A stretch of DNA of 64,000 nucleotides from Arcuatula senhousia. Taxonomy: Eukaryota > Mollusca > Bivalvia > Mytilida > Mytilidae. Of this stretch, positions 1 to 11,100 are shown one piece after another. The notes below the pieces were generated by a model. It had not been told where the DNA came from, did no database searches, and saw only the letters and a program-made list of their open reading frames with translations. A program made the translations under genes and the position numbers. Numbering within the stretch: the first letter of the stretch is position 1; the number at the start of each line of letters is the position of its first letter. The stretch is from NCBI GenBank assembly GCA_963971305.1, contig OZ020313.1, forward strand, positions 25,770,602 through 25,834,601. Direction: 5' to 3'.

Positions 1-1560
1 CGAAAAGGAAAATGAGTCATTTTCCTATTCAAAATCGAAAAGGAAAATGAAAAACGAAAAGGAAAATGGGTCATTTTCCTATTCAAAATCGAAAAAAAAA
101 AAATTTCGAAAAAAAAAAATTTTGAAAAAAAAAATTTGAAAAGGAAAATGAATAACGAAAAGGAAAATGGGTCATTTTCCGATTCAAAATCGAAAAGGAA
201 AATGAAAAACGAAAAGGAAAATGAATAACGAAAAGGAAAATGAATAACGGAAAGGAAAATGAGTCATTTTCCTATTCAAAATCGAAAAGGAAAATGAAAA
301 ACGGAAAAGGAAAATGGGTCATTTTCCTATTCAAAATCGAAAAAAAAAAATTTTCGAAAAAAAAATTTTTGAAAAAAAAAATTTAAAAAGGAAAATGAAT
401 AACAAAAAGGAAAATGGGTCATTTTCCTATTCAAAATCGAAAAGGAAAATGAAAAACGAAAAGGAAAATGAATAACGAAAAGGAAAATGAGTCATTTTCC
501 TATTCAAAATCGAAAAGGAAAATGAAAAACGAAAAGGAAAATGGGTCATTTTCCTATTCAAAATCGAAAAAAAAAAATTCGAAAAAAAAAATTTTGAAAA
601 AAAAAATTGAAAAGGAAAATGAATAACGAAAAGGAAAATGGGTCATTTTCCTATTCAAAATCGAAAAGGAAAATTAAAAACGAAAAGGAAAATGAATAAC
701 GAAAAGGAAAATGGGTCATTTTCCTATTCAAAATAAAATAAAAAAATTTCGAAAAAAAAAAATTTTGAAAAAAAAAATTTGAAAAGGAAAATGGGTCATT
801 TTCCTATTCAAAATCGAAAAGGAAAATGAAAAACGAAAAGGAAAATGAAAAACGAAAAGGAAAATGAATAACGAAAAGGAAAATGAGTCATTTTCCTATT
901 CAAAATCGAAAAGGAAAATGAAAAACGAAAAGGAAAATGGGTCATTTTCCTATTCAAAATCGAAAAATAAAAAATTTCGAAAAAAAAAATTTTTGAAAAA
1001 AAAAATTTGAAAAGGAAAATGAATAACGAAAAGGAAAATGAGTCATTTTCCTATTCAAAATCGAAAAGGAAAATGAAAAACGAAAAGGAAAATGAATAAC
1101 GAAAAGGAAAATGAGTCATTTTCCTATTCAAAATCGAAAAGGAAAATGAAAAACGAAAAGGAAAATGAATAACGAAAAGGAAAATGAGTCATTTTCCTAT
1201 TCAAAATCGAAAAGGAAAAGGAAAAACGAAAAGGAAAATGGGTCATTTTCCTATTCAAAATCGAAAAAAAAAAAAAAAATTCGAAAAAAAAAAATTTTGA
1301 AAAAAAAAATTTGAAAAGGAAAATGAATAACGAAAAGGAAAATGGGTCATTTTCCTATTCAAAATCGAAAAGGAAAATGAAAAACGAAAAGGAAAATGAA
1401 TAACGAAAAGGAAAATGAGTCATTTTCCTATTCAAAATCGAAAAGGAAAATGAAAAACGAAAAGGAAAATGGGTCATTTTCCTATTCAAAATCGAAAAAA
1501 AAAAAAATCGAAAAAAAAAAAATTTGAAAAAAAAAATTTGAAAAACGAAAAACGAAAAGG
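1..1560. repeat. Complex AT-rich satellite with AP-1-like palindromes
   Basis: The array is built from short blocks of GAAAAGGAAAATG, AATAACGAAAAGG and TATTCAAAATCG. Pairs of blocks meet as a near-perfect palindrome, GGAAAATGAGTCATTTTCC or its variant with GGGTC. A triple A-run block (runs of A each followed by TTT and a CGA or TGA) recurs near 91, 337, 565, 735, 961, 1262 and 1494, which marks a higher-order repeat of roughly 170-300 bp with variable numbers of inner subunits. The window starts inside the array, so its full length is unknown. No coding potential. Confidence 0.95.
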
Positions 1561-1929
1561 AAAATCACTTGTGTTAGGTAAAATTATCCGTATTTCAACA
1601 ACAAAAAAATCAAAATTAATATGGTAACTCTAAAACGTTAATCTTTTACCTATTGACTTGTTTTAAGCATTAAGCGATCAAATATGTCGGTTTTGTGTGA
1701 TGCTATACTACTAAATCATTAGTTGTTTGAAGTGTTATGTAAGATTAAGAATCGATATGTTTGATTTTTTTTATCATTTGAAAAATGCTTGTTAGCTTGC
1801 TGTCAATGACTGCGAGTGTTCTCAAGAGAGTTCCTTTATGTCTTGTTGTTCTCGTATAGTACTTTTGTCTTAAACTTCCGTTCTTTGTTGGTTGTGTCAC
1901 ATACACTTATTCCACATCTCTTTATCGTT
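1561..1929 (+). mobile_element. Naiad Penelope-like element, 3' tail remnant
   Basis: From about 1630 the sequence matches the end of the ORF and 3' UTR of the full Naiad copy (45190-45840): the AAAACGTTAAT ORF end, TGTCGGTTTTGTGTGATG, the GAGTGTTCTCAAGAGAG block, and finally GGTTGTGTCACATACACTTATTCCACATCTC. The middle of the tail, including the CTAGTTTAACCCCGCCACAT block, is deleted. 1561-1629 is AT-rich sequence with nothing recognisable. Confidence 0.8.
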
Positions 1930-2130
1930 TATACTGTCCCTTTGTTACGTAAAGTTCATGTGAACCGTGGATCAATTTCGGCTAAGAAAGTTTAATAAGG
2001 TGTTTTTCCATTGCCTTCCTGGTATCACATTTTTAAAACGGAAATAGTTTGAAATTTCTGTGTGCACATGTGTCTGGATTTTTACTCATGTGTCTGGATT
2101 TTTACTCAGTGCTATGCACAAAATACTTAC

Positions 2131-5100
2131 TGTACATGACAGTGGTACCTTCAGCTGATACGCGTGCGTGATATTTATCACAACAACAAGTAGTTATGAA
2201 GAAGCAAGCCATAAAGATTAGCACAACTCCAAAAAATCCTCCTACCATTATGTATGGAATATTGTCGCTACAAAATAAATAACAAAATTTCAATAACTAA
2301 CACGTCTATACTTAAAAGACCCGTTACATTGATGATGTGCATGTTAGTTCTGAGAATAATAACATAACTCATGAATAGCTGGAAGACTACTCAACTGGGA
2401 TGATAATGATATTTATAGTCGTGACTATAGACTATACTGCCTCTGCAGCGACTATAAGCAGTTAAAACTCTTTCGACTCGCTATGTGCCATGGGTCGTCC
2501 AGCCCATGACACACCACCGCCAGTGTTAGATGCTCAACAGTATCATTTGTTGTCGATGGATGCAGGGCCCGTCTTCCACCAAGAGGAGGTACTGGTCGGA
2601 ATTCTGGAAGACATCTGAACTGGGATGATCCGTTCAACTTTATATGTCACGAAGATAACAAGACAAGGCAAAGTGATAACGGAAAGGTAAAAGGTGGGTT
2701 TACAAGGTTTTATGGCGTCGAACCCTCCTCTATGGACAACAAGTCGGTCGAAAATTAAAACAGACACAAAAACACAAAAAAAAACATAAATCAAAAAAAA
2801 AACAGACGATAAATTACCAAAATCAAAAACACACAAAGACGAAAATAAAACAAAAAACAGGCATAAAATGTATTTACAGACAACAGACGATTAAGTAAAA
2901 AAATACTAAAAAAGAACATAAAATTTTACAAGTAGACAGTCTTACATTTTACAAGTGAAATTAAAAACTAAAAATAGGGCATGTAAAGTGACATTAAATG
3001 ATACCCCGCCACGTTCTAATATCAAAAGTACATAAAATTTGATATCAAAGTGGTCTATCTCAAAAACTGTTTTTCAGATCATGCTGGAAATTGAACTTGA
3101 CCTGTATTTTTTTTTAACTCAATAGCTGTTAAAAATATCATTTGAATCCAATGACGCGTTTTCAAGTTATTGGTCGGAAACTCAAAATTTTATGAAATTT
3201 GATTTTTCAAAGTGGCCTATCTCAAAAACTATTTTTTGGATCATGCTGGAAATTAAACTTGACCTGTATTTTATTGTACTCAACAACTGTGCAAAATATC
3301 AGTGAAATCTTTTGATTTCTCGAATTAAATATCTTCATCACATCAAAGTTCCAAACAAATCTTTATGCAACGCGATACGAGTGTTTCGTCCTTTGAAGAC
3401 CCATCTTAAGCGCTCTGTTAGGGCCGCAAATTTCCTTATATGACAGAAAAGGCATTGGTAGTAGGCGAGGTCTTGGGTCCAGGATTTATTTTTATTATTG
3501 TGTGCATATAAAACAAATCTGACCCTCTCTATATTACTATTTCCACAAGGCATGAATGTTTGACAGTTATGAAAATAGAATAAAATTTACTCGCGGAAAA
3601 CACCCATATTTTCTCATAGAATGTTTTACGTGAAATATTGGTGATTCTTTAAATCCTTTTATTTAAATCTTCTAATTGGTCACACATTTATGGTGAAACA
3701 ATGACCTTAAATCTAATCTTTCTTCCCCGAAGCGAGCCATACAAACCACCACGGACGAAGTTAGTTTAAAATTTTAAAGGGAGACAATATATATTCTTCT
3801 ACTTTTCCAATTTCATCATTTAATAGGAAATAATCACATATTTTTTATCCTTGAACGTTTTTTTTTATTTATGGAACGCACATCGGGTTTCAGTTTATAG
3901 GTACGTTTTACTATTCTACGATCTCGCCATTAAAAATATTTCAAATAAAATAGAGACCACATTTTCCTCCAAATAATTTTGTTCGTAGTCAACAAGATTT
4001 TACCTTGCTGTAGTGTAACTCGGAAGTCCTTTTATTTGGTGGATTGTTGTTTCCCTTGAAAATCTGTCCGTGGTGATCTTTTGTTTCGCTTTGTAGGAAA
4101 AAAAAGACCCGATGTGAGATTTATATTATACTGACACGCTTTACTTTTGCTTCCGAAAGATCGTTAAAGCTGAAAGCACAGTGTAGGAACGGAAGTGTAC
4201 AGTTTTAGGGTCTATAAAGAAATGGTGAAATGAACCATTCTAGATTGTACAGTTTAATTTGTTTTTGCACAAACTTTTTCAAATGACACAAAAACGAAGC
4301 AGATGTACGATTGCCGTTCGCTTCAAATTTTAAGTAGACATAACATAGAATATAATATAACTCAATTACCTGTAATTGTTTGTGATGTCGAAAAGAAATT
4401 TCAATCTGCACACTTGATTTTTAAAACGTTCACTCCAAATTGATGTAAATAATCGGTTCGTGAACATTAATCGCATTTAACTCGTGATCATTGTGTATAT
4501 GTATCCTCTCAAAAATCATTTCTGCACATTCTTAACATGCACAAACGGGTTAATACATACAGGATTTTATTTAATTTGAACTTTATTCACCCAAGCCGTG
4601 TTTTAAAATCTGAGCGAAATCTATCGCAGTCATTGTACAAAATCTATGGAGGACACTTCACAAAATCTATGGGGGACATTTTTCATAAAAACATATTTTC
4701 ACAACATCAGCGGCGTCAGATGTATAGTTCTTATTTAGCATTAAAGATACCAGAACATAAATAATTCATATTCCCAAAAAGAATCGTTTTTCCCCAAGCT
4801 TATAAGTGTAGAACAGTTTTATAAATTCAGCTCAGTTGACACCTACAGGATAATTAATATGTCAAAATAAATGAAAAAATAAGGTAACAACATAACTGCT
4901 GAACTGGGATGATCAATCTTAATAATACAAGACGGAAAGAAACAACGAAGCACACGCCAGAGAAATTGAAGGTATGATCCTATATAATTTCCAAAACCCG
5001 GTCTTATAGCGCAAAATCTCCTTCTTCCATAGCGAATAACCTGTCATTTAGAAGTAGCAGTTGCTGATCTTTTTCAGATCAAAACGTTTTTTTTTTCACG

Positions 5101-8100
5101 ATTTGCTTCATAGGTTTGCTTCATAGTGGCTACATACTAGTATATAGTAAAAATATATGAATTAAAACAATTTTGGCGTGCTCAGAACAGGGTATGTTAT
5201 AACGTTCCCTTGTATAACACGGTACGTTTTCCTGCAAATGTCTTGATTCTAACAAGGATCGGTCCAGAACAGGTCAATGATGGCTCACATGTTTATCCTA
5301 AATCATAGCTAGTAGTATCACATTAAAGGACATGTTGTTTAACTAGCAGTATATCTAATTAAAGAAGCCAATTTTCAGTTCTGTATTCCAAAAACCTGGA
5401 AGGCGTTGCGTGACGAAGGATCAATTTGTCCTCAGGCTACCTGTGCGGCAACTATGCGGCAATCATATATCGCTAGTCCGAGAAGACTTAAATTTGAAAA
5501 TAAAATCATCGTAAATACAAACCACACAACTTAAACAAAAAAAACATATTACAACCAAATAGCATAACGTGAACTCTGAGTTATACTAGTCGAAGCAGCC
5601 ACGTTACATATCCACACGCTAGTATATGGGGCAAATAACTGAAAGAAATGAACAGGAACTACAATTGTAATTTATTGTTGTTAGACTTATTACTGGTTTT
5701 GTGGCTTCGCCCAATGGAGGCTTTTGTAAAACTTTTGATTCCAAATACCCTAAGAATCTTTTGATATTTTGTATCTGTTATAATAGTTGCTGAGTTATAA
5801 GCCATTTTAAATAAGTCTAGTCTAACCTATGTTCTATTTTTAGTAACAGTGGTCATGTTTTCTTATCGAATCAATTCAAAATGAACTTCGTTTGTTGCCA
5901 ACGTGTCAAATATCAATCCTGTAAAGTTAAATTGGTTAAGTGGTTTCAGAGGAGAAGATTTTAAAAAGTGTTAACGGACGACGACGAGAGACGCATATAT
6001 AGTGATTGCATAAACTTACATGACATTGTCCAATTGAGCTAAAATTATTTTTTGGTCAAAATATCAAAACTAGATATATGGTGAATTTGATCAGATGTGA
6101 TACGAGAAAAGGCTTCAGCTAGCATCATAATTGATTTTGATATTTACATGTGTACATTAAGTTGTTTGCTGTCAACTTTGCCTGTTGATAGCAACCAGAC
6201 ATGTATCAGATTTGCATCAATAGCAAAAAAGCATTTTTGCGAATCGCACCTGGTAAATCAGTGTCTTTTTGTTACAATCGAACATTTCACGCAGTTTCGA
6301 AGCGATAATTTTGGTTTGGGTCACGTGTAAAACTCCACCAAGAACTAGTTTGCTTGCTAAAATGTTCGGCATCGTTCTTCGTAAACTAGACATTTTTTAG
6401 CCGGGGTAATCGCTAGCGATTAGCCACGGCTATAGCTACGATAGCCTTTCGGTAAGCTAACAAATGGTTTTTCCGGCGGTTCACCAAAAAACAATCAATT
6501 GAAATATCAATACCCCCTGCATATAGTTCCTTTGTCTAATCTATTTTTTCGTCGCTTTACTCGCAATATTTTAATAAAACTTATTTATTTAGTGTTTAAA
6601 TTTTGTAAAAGTATGTCAGACGCCTACCTATAACGAAAGTATTAAATGATTAATAAAGAATACAAAAGCGGATTGATATTTTGTTTATAGAAGTGTTCGC
6701 CGACCTCATATTCACTAATTTGCATCTCATTAAATTTCAAACTGGATGGCAATACACAGTGCAATAAACAAACATCAATGGACAGGAGCTAATTTATTTG
6801 ATCAGATAAAATAGTTCTGTAAACGGTTCTTTGAAGAAGTATTTATTCATTTTTACCATAATTGATTTTGAAAATAAGGCTTATTAAAAATAATTTTCTG
6901 TTTTTGTAAAATTCATTATTGTTTCTGGACCATGTAATTTTTTATTGAAAATTTTTAATCAACCAAATTTTCGATCTATTTATTTTCAAGATGCACTACA
7001 AAAACGATCTTTTTCTGAAAATTGTGGAACCAAAACAAACTTTGAATAATATTCGAGTTAAACAGAGTCTACACAGGAACATTAAATAAACATGTTTTAA
7101 AATGTTCCTGGTCTACACGAATAATGAGATTATTGTCAAAGCAATTTTTAGGGGCAAATTGGCAACCTGAAGCTATCTTGTATCAACAAAAGTTTACAAT
7201 TCAACATAATTTTCACAACCTCTTCTCATGGGTTATTCCTCATTTAATTTGAAAAAAGTGTTTGGTTAGCCTACAGAATTAAATGTTGCTTGCTCGTCTG
7301 AAAAAAAAAGTTGTAACAAACTATTTAGAGTTAGTTGTCTGTTGGCCTGTAGAATAAATTTACCAAATACATAGATAAGCTGTAGCAAATATGCTGTACA
7401 GTAGTTATCAGTTCAGTTGAACCAATTGGTCAACAAAACAAAAGTAATAGAAACACACGTGTTTTTATATTTGGCCTATTGGGATAATTGGCTTACTGAA
7501 TATGCGTATATAAATGATGTTCGTCCATATCACCAGAAAAAAAACTTTTATTCAGGTAATTTCCAAACTCTTCATGCAGTCAATCCAATTACTTTTTTAT
7601 ACGACAAAACTGTTGTACAATGTTTATAATTCATTGTTTAGCTCACGGTCCAGGTGAGCTATTGCCATCACTTGGCGTCGTCGTCGTTGTCGTCGTCGTC
7701 AGTTTCATTCAATTTTGAAAATTCATTTTTATTTAATTCCTCAATATATTCTGTCAACTTAATAAGTCAATGATTTTCATATATATTGCACCGTATCATT
7801 GCTACAGCGGACCCAAGCCCATAAAAATTAACTTTTTTATTTGGACCGATTTTTCATTGGAATCCTTGTGAAAATCCCTTTAACACGAAAAGTAGCTTTT
7901 TATTTTTAATTTTTTGCTACAAATGAACAATTTAAAATTTTAACATTACCCCGGCTACCAGTACTTTCAGTACTTTGATTAAATAATCACACGAAATAGT
8001 AAGTTAGGCCACCTCTCTCCAAAAGATTTTACTGATCAAATTTTTCGACGAGGTTGAATAAAAATTGTACACATAAAGCATATTTTTAATTTGGTTGCAG

Positions 8101-11100
8101 AAAAAAAAAAGCTTAAAAATACATCAGAGTTTAGCCTTTTAAAAACAGAATAAAGAGAAAGGTGTCTGAATCTACAGTCTGTCCGTTCAGCTCTACAAAA
8201 GTCTATTTGGTGGAAATTTAGCCCTTTTTGCAGCAGTGTCTTTTCCGTATAAAAAAGTATAAACTGATTAACAAAAGTAAATCCCACTTGCAGGCACCAT
8301 CAGAATAATAAGATTTAGCTTTTATCATAAAAAAGTTATGATTTCTGTTTTTTGTATTGAAATTACCGAAGTGATTCGACCTGAGATTCAAGGTCAATAG
8401 TGCTAAAGTACCACTTGGGTATTTGCAAGTTTTATCAACTGGATGCCTTTAAACAGTTCATGAGATAATAAAGTGTTCATATATTTGGTAAACTTTCTGT
8501 AATTTAAAGATATATACTCCATGTACTCTGTGTCAAAAGATGAAAATGTAGATATGTTGGTCTTCAACTGAGGCATATATGCACAAAGCTTCATCAGCTA
8601 TACGTGCAGTACGTGAGCTAGGAAGTACTTATGAAATTTAACAGCGATAGTTAATATAAAGCAATCGTAAGGTCCATGTTTCTGTAGAATAAAAAACTTT
8701 ATGATATTCAAATAGAAATTAAAGGGTTCTCAATAACTATTTCATGTATACTAGTACTTAATCCATCCAACGTTTTGTAAGTCAGGAAGAAACGTGCTCG
8801 AAAATCTCCATTTGATACAGCACATGGCAAGAAACACTTTTTATATGTTGGAATACATGTGCATATGCGTATACGATATGTGTTTGAATAAAAAAAATAT
8901 TCCCATCACTGGATTTATAAAATATTTTATCTTTGTTTCATATGCCTACTCATTATTTTCTTATAATAATTATATGAATTATTTATGTTCTGGCATTATT
9001 TATGCCATAGGAAAATTACATCTGACGCCGCTGATGTTGTGAAAATATGTTTTTTATGAAAACTTTCCTCCATAGATTTTGTGAAGTGTCCTCCATAGAT
9101 TTTGTACAATGACTGCGATAGATTTCGCTCAGATTTTAAAACACGGCTTGGGTGAATAAAGTTCAAATTAAATAAAATCCTGTATGTATTAACCCGTTTG
9201 TGCATGTGAAGAATGTGCAGAAATGATTTTTGAGAGGATACATATACACAATGCTCACGAGTTGAATGCGATTTATGTTCACGAACCGATTATTTACATC
9301 AATTTGGAGTGAACTTTTTAAAAATCAAGTGTGCAGATTGAAATTTCTATTCGACATCACAAACAATTACAGGTAATTGAGTTATATTATATTCTATGTT
9401 ATGTCTACTTAAAATTTGAAGCGAACGGCAATCGTACATCTGCTTCGTTTTTGTGTCATTTGAAAAAGTTTGTGCAAAAACAAATTAAACTGTACAATCT
9501 ACAATGGTTCATTTCACCATTTCTTTATAGACCCTAAAACTGTACACTTCCGTTCCTACACTGTGGAAAGGAGTAATAGAATTTTTTAGTTGTTTTGATA
9601 GAAAATATTTCTTCAAGAAAAAAGGGAGTTTCCCTCAGGTGAAACTTGTTCTATTTTTAGAACTTTCAAACATTCTTGCCTTGTTGAAATAGTGTAAAGA
9701 TGAGATGATTTTTTTTATATACACGTTATTTATAATAAAATAATATCCTGGACCCAAACGCCTGTGGAAATAGTATAAAAACGAGACGATTTTTTTTTAT
9801 ATACAAGTTATTCATAATAGAATAAAATCCTGGACCCAAACGCCTGTGCTTGGGTTTGCCCAGGTTTCCCTAAAAGCCTAAGATGTTTTTAAAAAAATAT
9901 ATATACTTTCTAGCAAATTCGGGTACTTCTTTCAATATTTACGTTAACATAGACGATAAAGAGATGTGGAATAAGTATACGCGACACAACCAACACAACA
10001 TTAAAGCAACGGAAATTTTAAAAAAATAATGGAAAACAGCCAGCAGTCTTCAACATGACCAGAGGTCACTGCTCGCTGTCTTGCATTGACCCAAAGATAA
10101 AAATACAATACATAAGTTTCAAACAAAATCCCTATATTATCAAAGAACGACCTATTTCTGGACATAAAACTAAAAAACAGATAGTAGACAAGGACAAACA
10201 AAAGCTTTGACAAGGATTTCTGACTTAGGATAGGCACATCTAAAATGTGGTGGGGTTAAACTAGTTTTTTTTTTGGCCCAACCTCCCCCTATTGTTAATC
10301 TTGTACATTTGTACAAAGCACAAAAATAACAAATTTTTGATATCAAATTGATAAAAGTTTAATTTACCAAGAGAGAGTACTATACGAGAACAACGAAACG
10401 TTAAGGAACTCCCTTGAAAACACTCGCAGTTACTGACAGCTAGTTAAGAAGCATTTATCGACTGATGTAAAAAAAATCAAATATATCGATTCTAAATCCA
10501 ACATAACACTTCAAACAACTAATTATTTAGTATTATATCATAAAATGTTTGGCATTTTCAACATTTTTGGTAGAGCGCCTCTGATGAGTCTTGAATAGAC
10601 GAAACGCGCGTCAGGCGTAGCAAAATTTATTGTCTGGAACTTTGTTGTCATTTGTTTTTCGAACACCCGTGAAGGTTAGCACTGCTGGTGGAGATTTGAT
10701 TCCCCGAGGTTAGCCCGCTCCGGCACCAACACTTTTGTGTTGGAGAACACATCAAAGCTTTAAATTATCCGTTTAAATTTCAAAATTGTTTAAACCCTAA
10801 GGTTCTTCCTTCCCCAGACATAGGTTGATCATCTTAGTAATAATTTGGTTCCCCAGTTTGGTATTTTTGGTTTTACTGTTTTATTCGCTTCATTATCAGA
10901 AAGTGTTTGGCATTTTCAACATTTTTGGTAGAGCGCCTCTGATGAGTCTTGAATAGACGAAACGCGCGTCATGCGTAGCAAAATTTATTGTCTAGAACTT
11001 TGTTGTCATTTGTATATCATCACACAAAACCGACATATTTGATAGCTGTAATGCTTCGAAACAATCCAATAGTCAATAAAAAAAAACTACGCCGAGCTCA

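Larger units (their letters stand above)
10542..11012 (+). mobile_element. Retrozyme (hammerhead-ribozyme retroelement)
   Basis: A stretch of about 110 bp (TGTTTGGCATTTTCAACATT ... TTTGTTGTCATTTG) is present as a direct repeat at 10545-10653 and 10901-11012. Each copy holds a hammerhead core. The two predicted cleavage sites are 358 bp apart, which fits the unit length of animal retrozymes (small, non-coding, mobilised via circular RNA by autonomous retroelements, according to published work on metazoan retrozymes). TATATCAT flanks the element on both sides (10534-10541, 11013-11020), a likely target duplication in the older Naiad tail. A truncated relative of its 3' part (TTTTGTCTGGAACTTTGTTG) is at 54537-54572. 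Confidence 0.82.
9950..11070 (-). mobile_element. Naiad 3' tail remnant, split by a retrozyme
   Basis: Read on the minus strand this matches the 3' UTR of the Naiad copies: the terminal GTGTCGCGTATACTTATTCCACATCTC, the CTGGTCATGTTGAAG block, CTAGTTTAACCCCACCACATTTT, and the start of the UTR (GGTTTTGTGTGATGATA) at 11014-11035. The tail is interrupted at 10542-11012 by the retrozyme. No RT sequence is attached, so it is a severely 5'-truncated copy. Confidence 0.85.

Noticed and set aside
1..1560. Regular repeats with palindromes, superficially CRISPR-like
   Set aside because: No unique spacers of constant length; eukaryotic satellite with homopolymer runs and no cas genes.
4205..4764. Pairs of 68-75-codon ORFs that recur almost identically near 9000-9540
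   Set aside because: They are the two inverted arms of one transposon; frames have no motif and the identity is explained by arm duplication.
10690..10720. tRNA-like A box (TAGCACTGCTGG) and B box (GATTTGATTCC) inside the retrozyme
   Set aside because: Boxes are only a few bases apart, unlike a real pol III promoter, and the element is better explained by hammerhead retrozyme structure.
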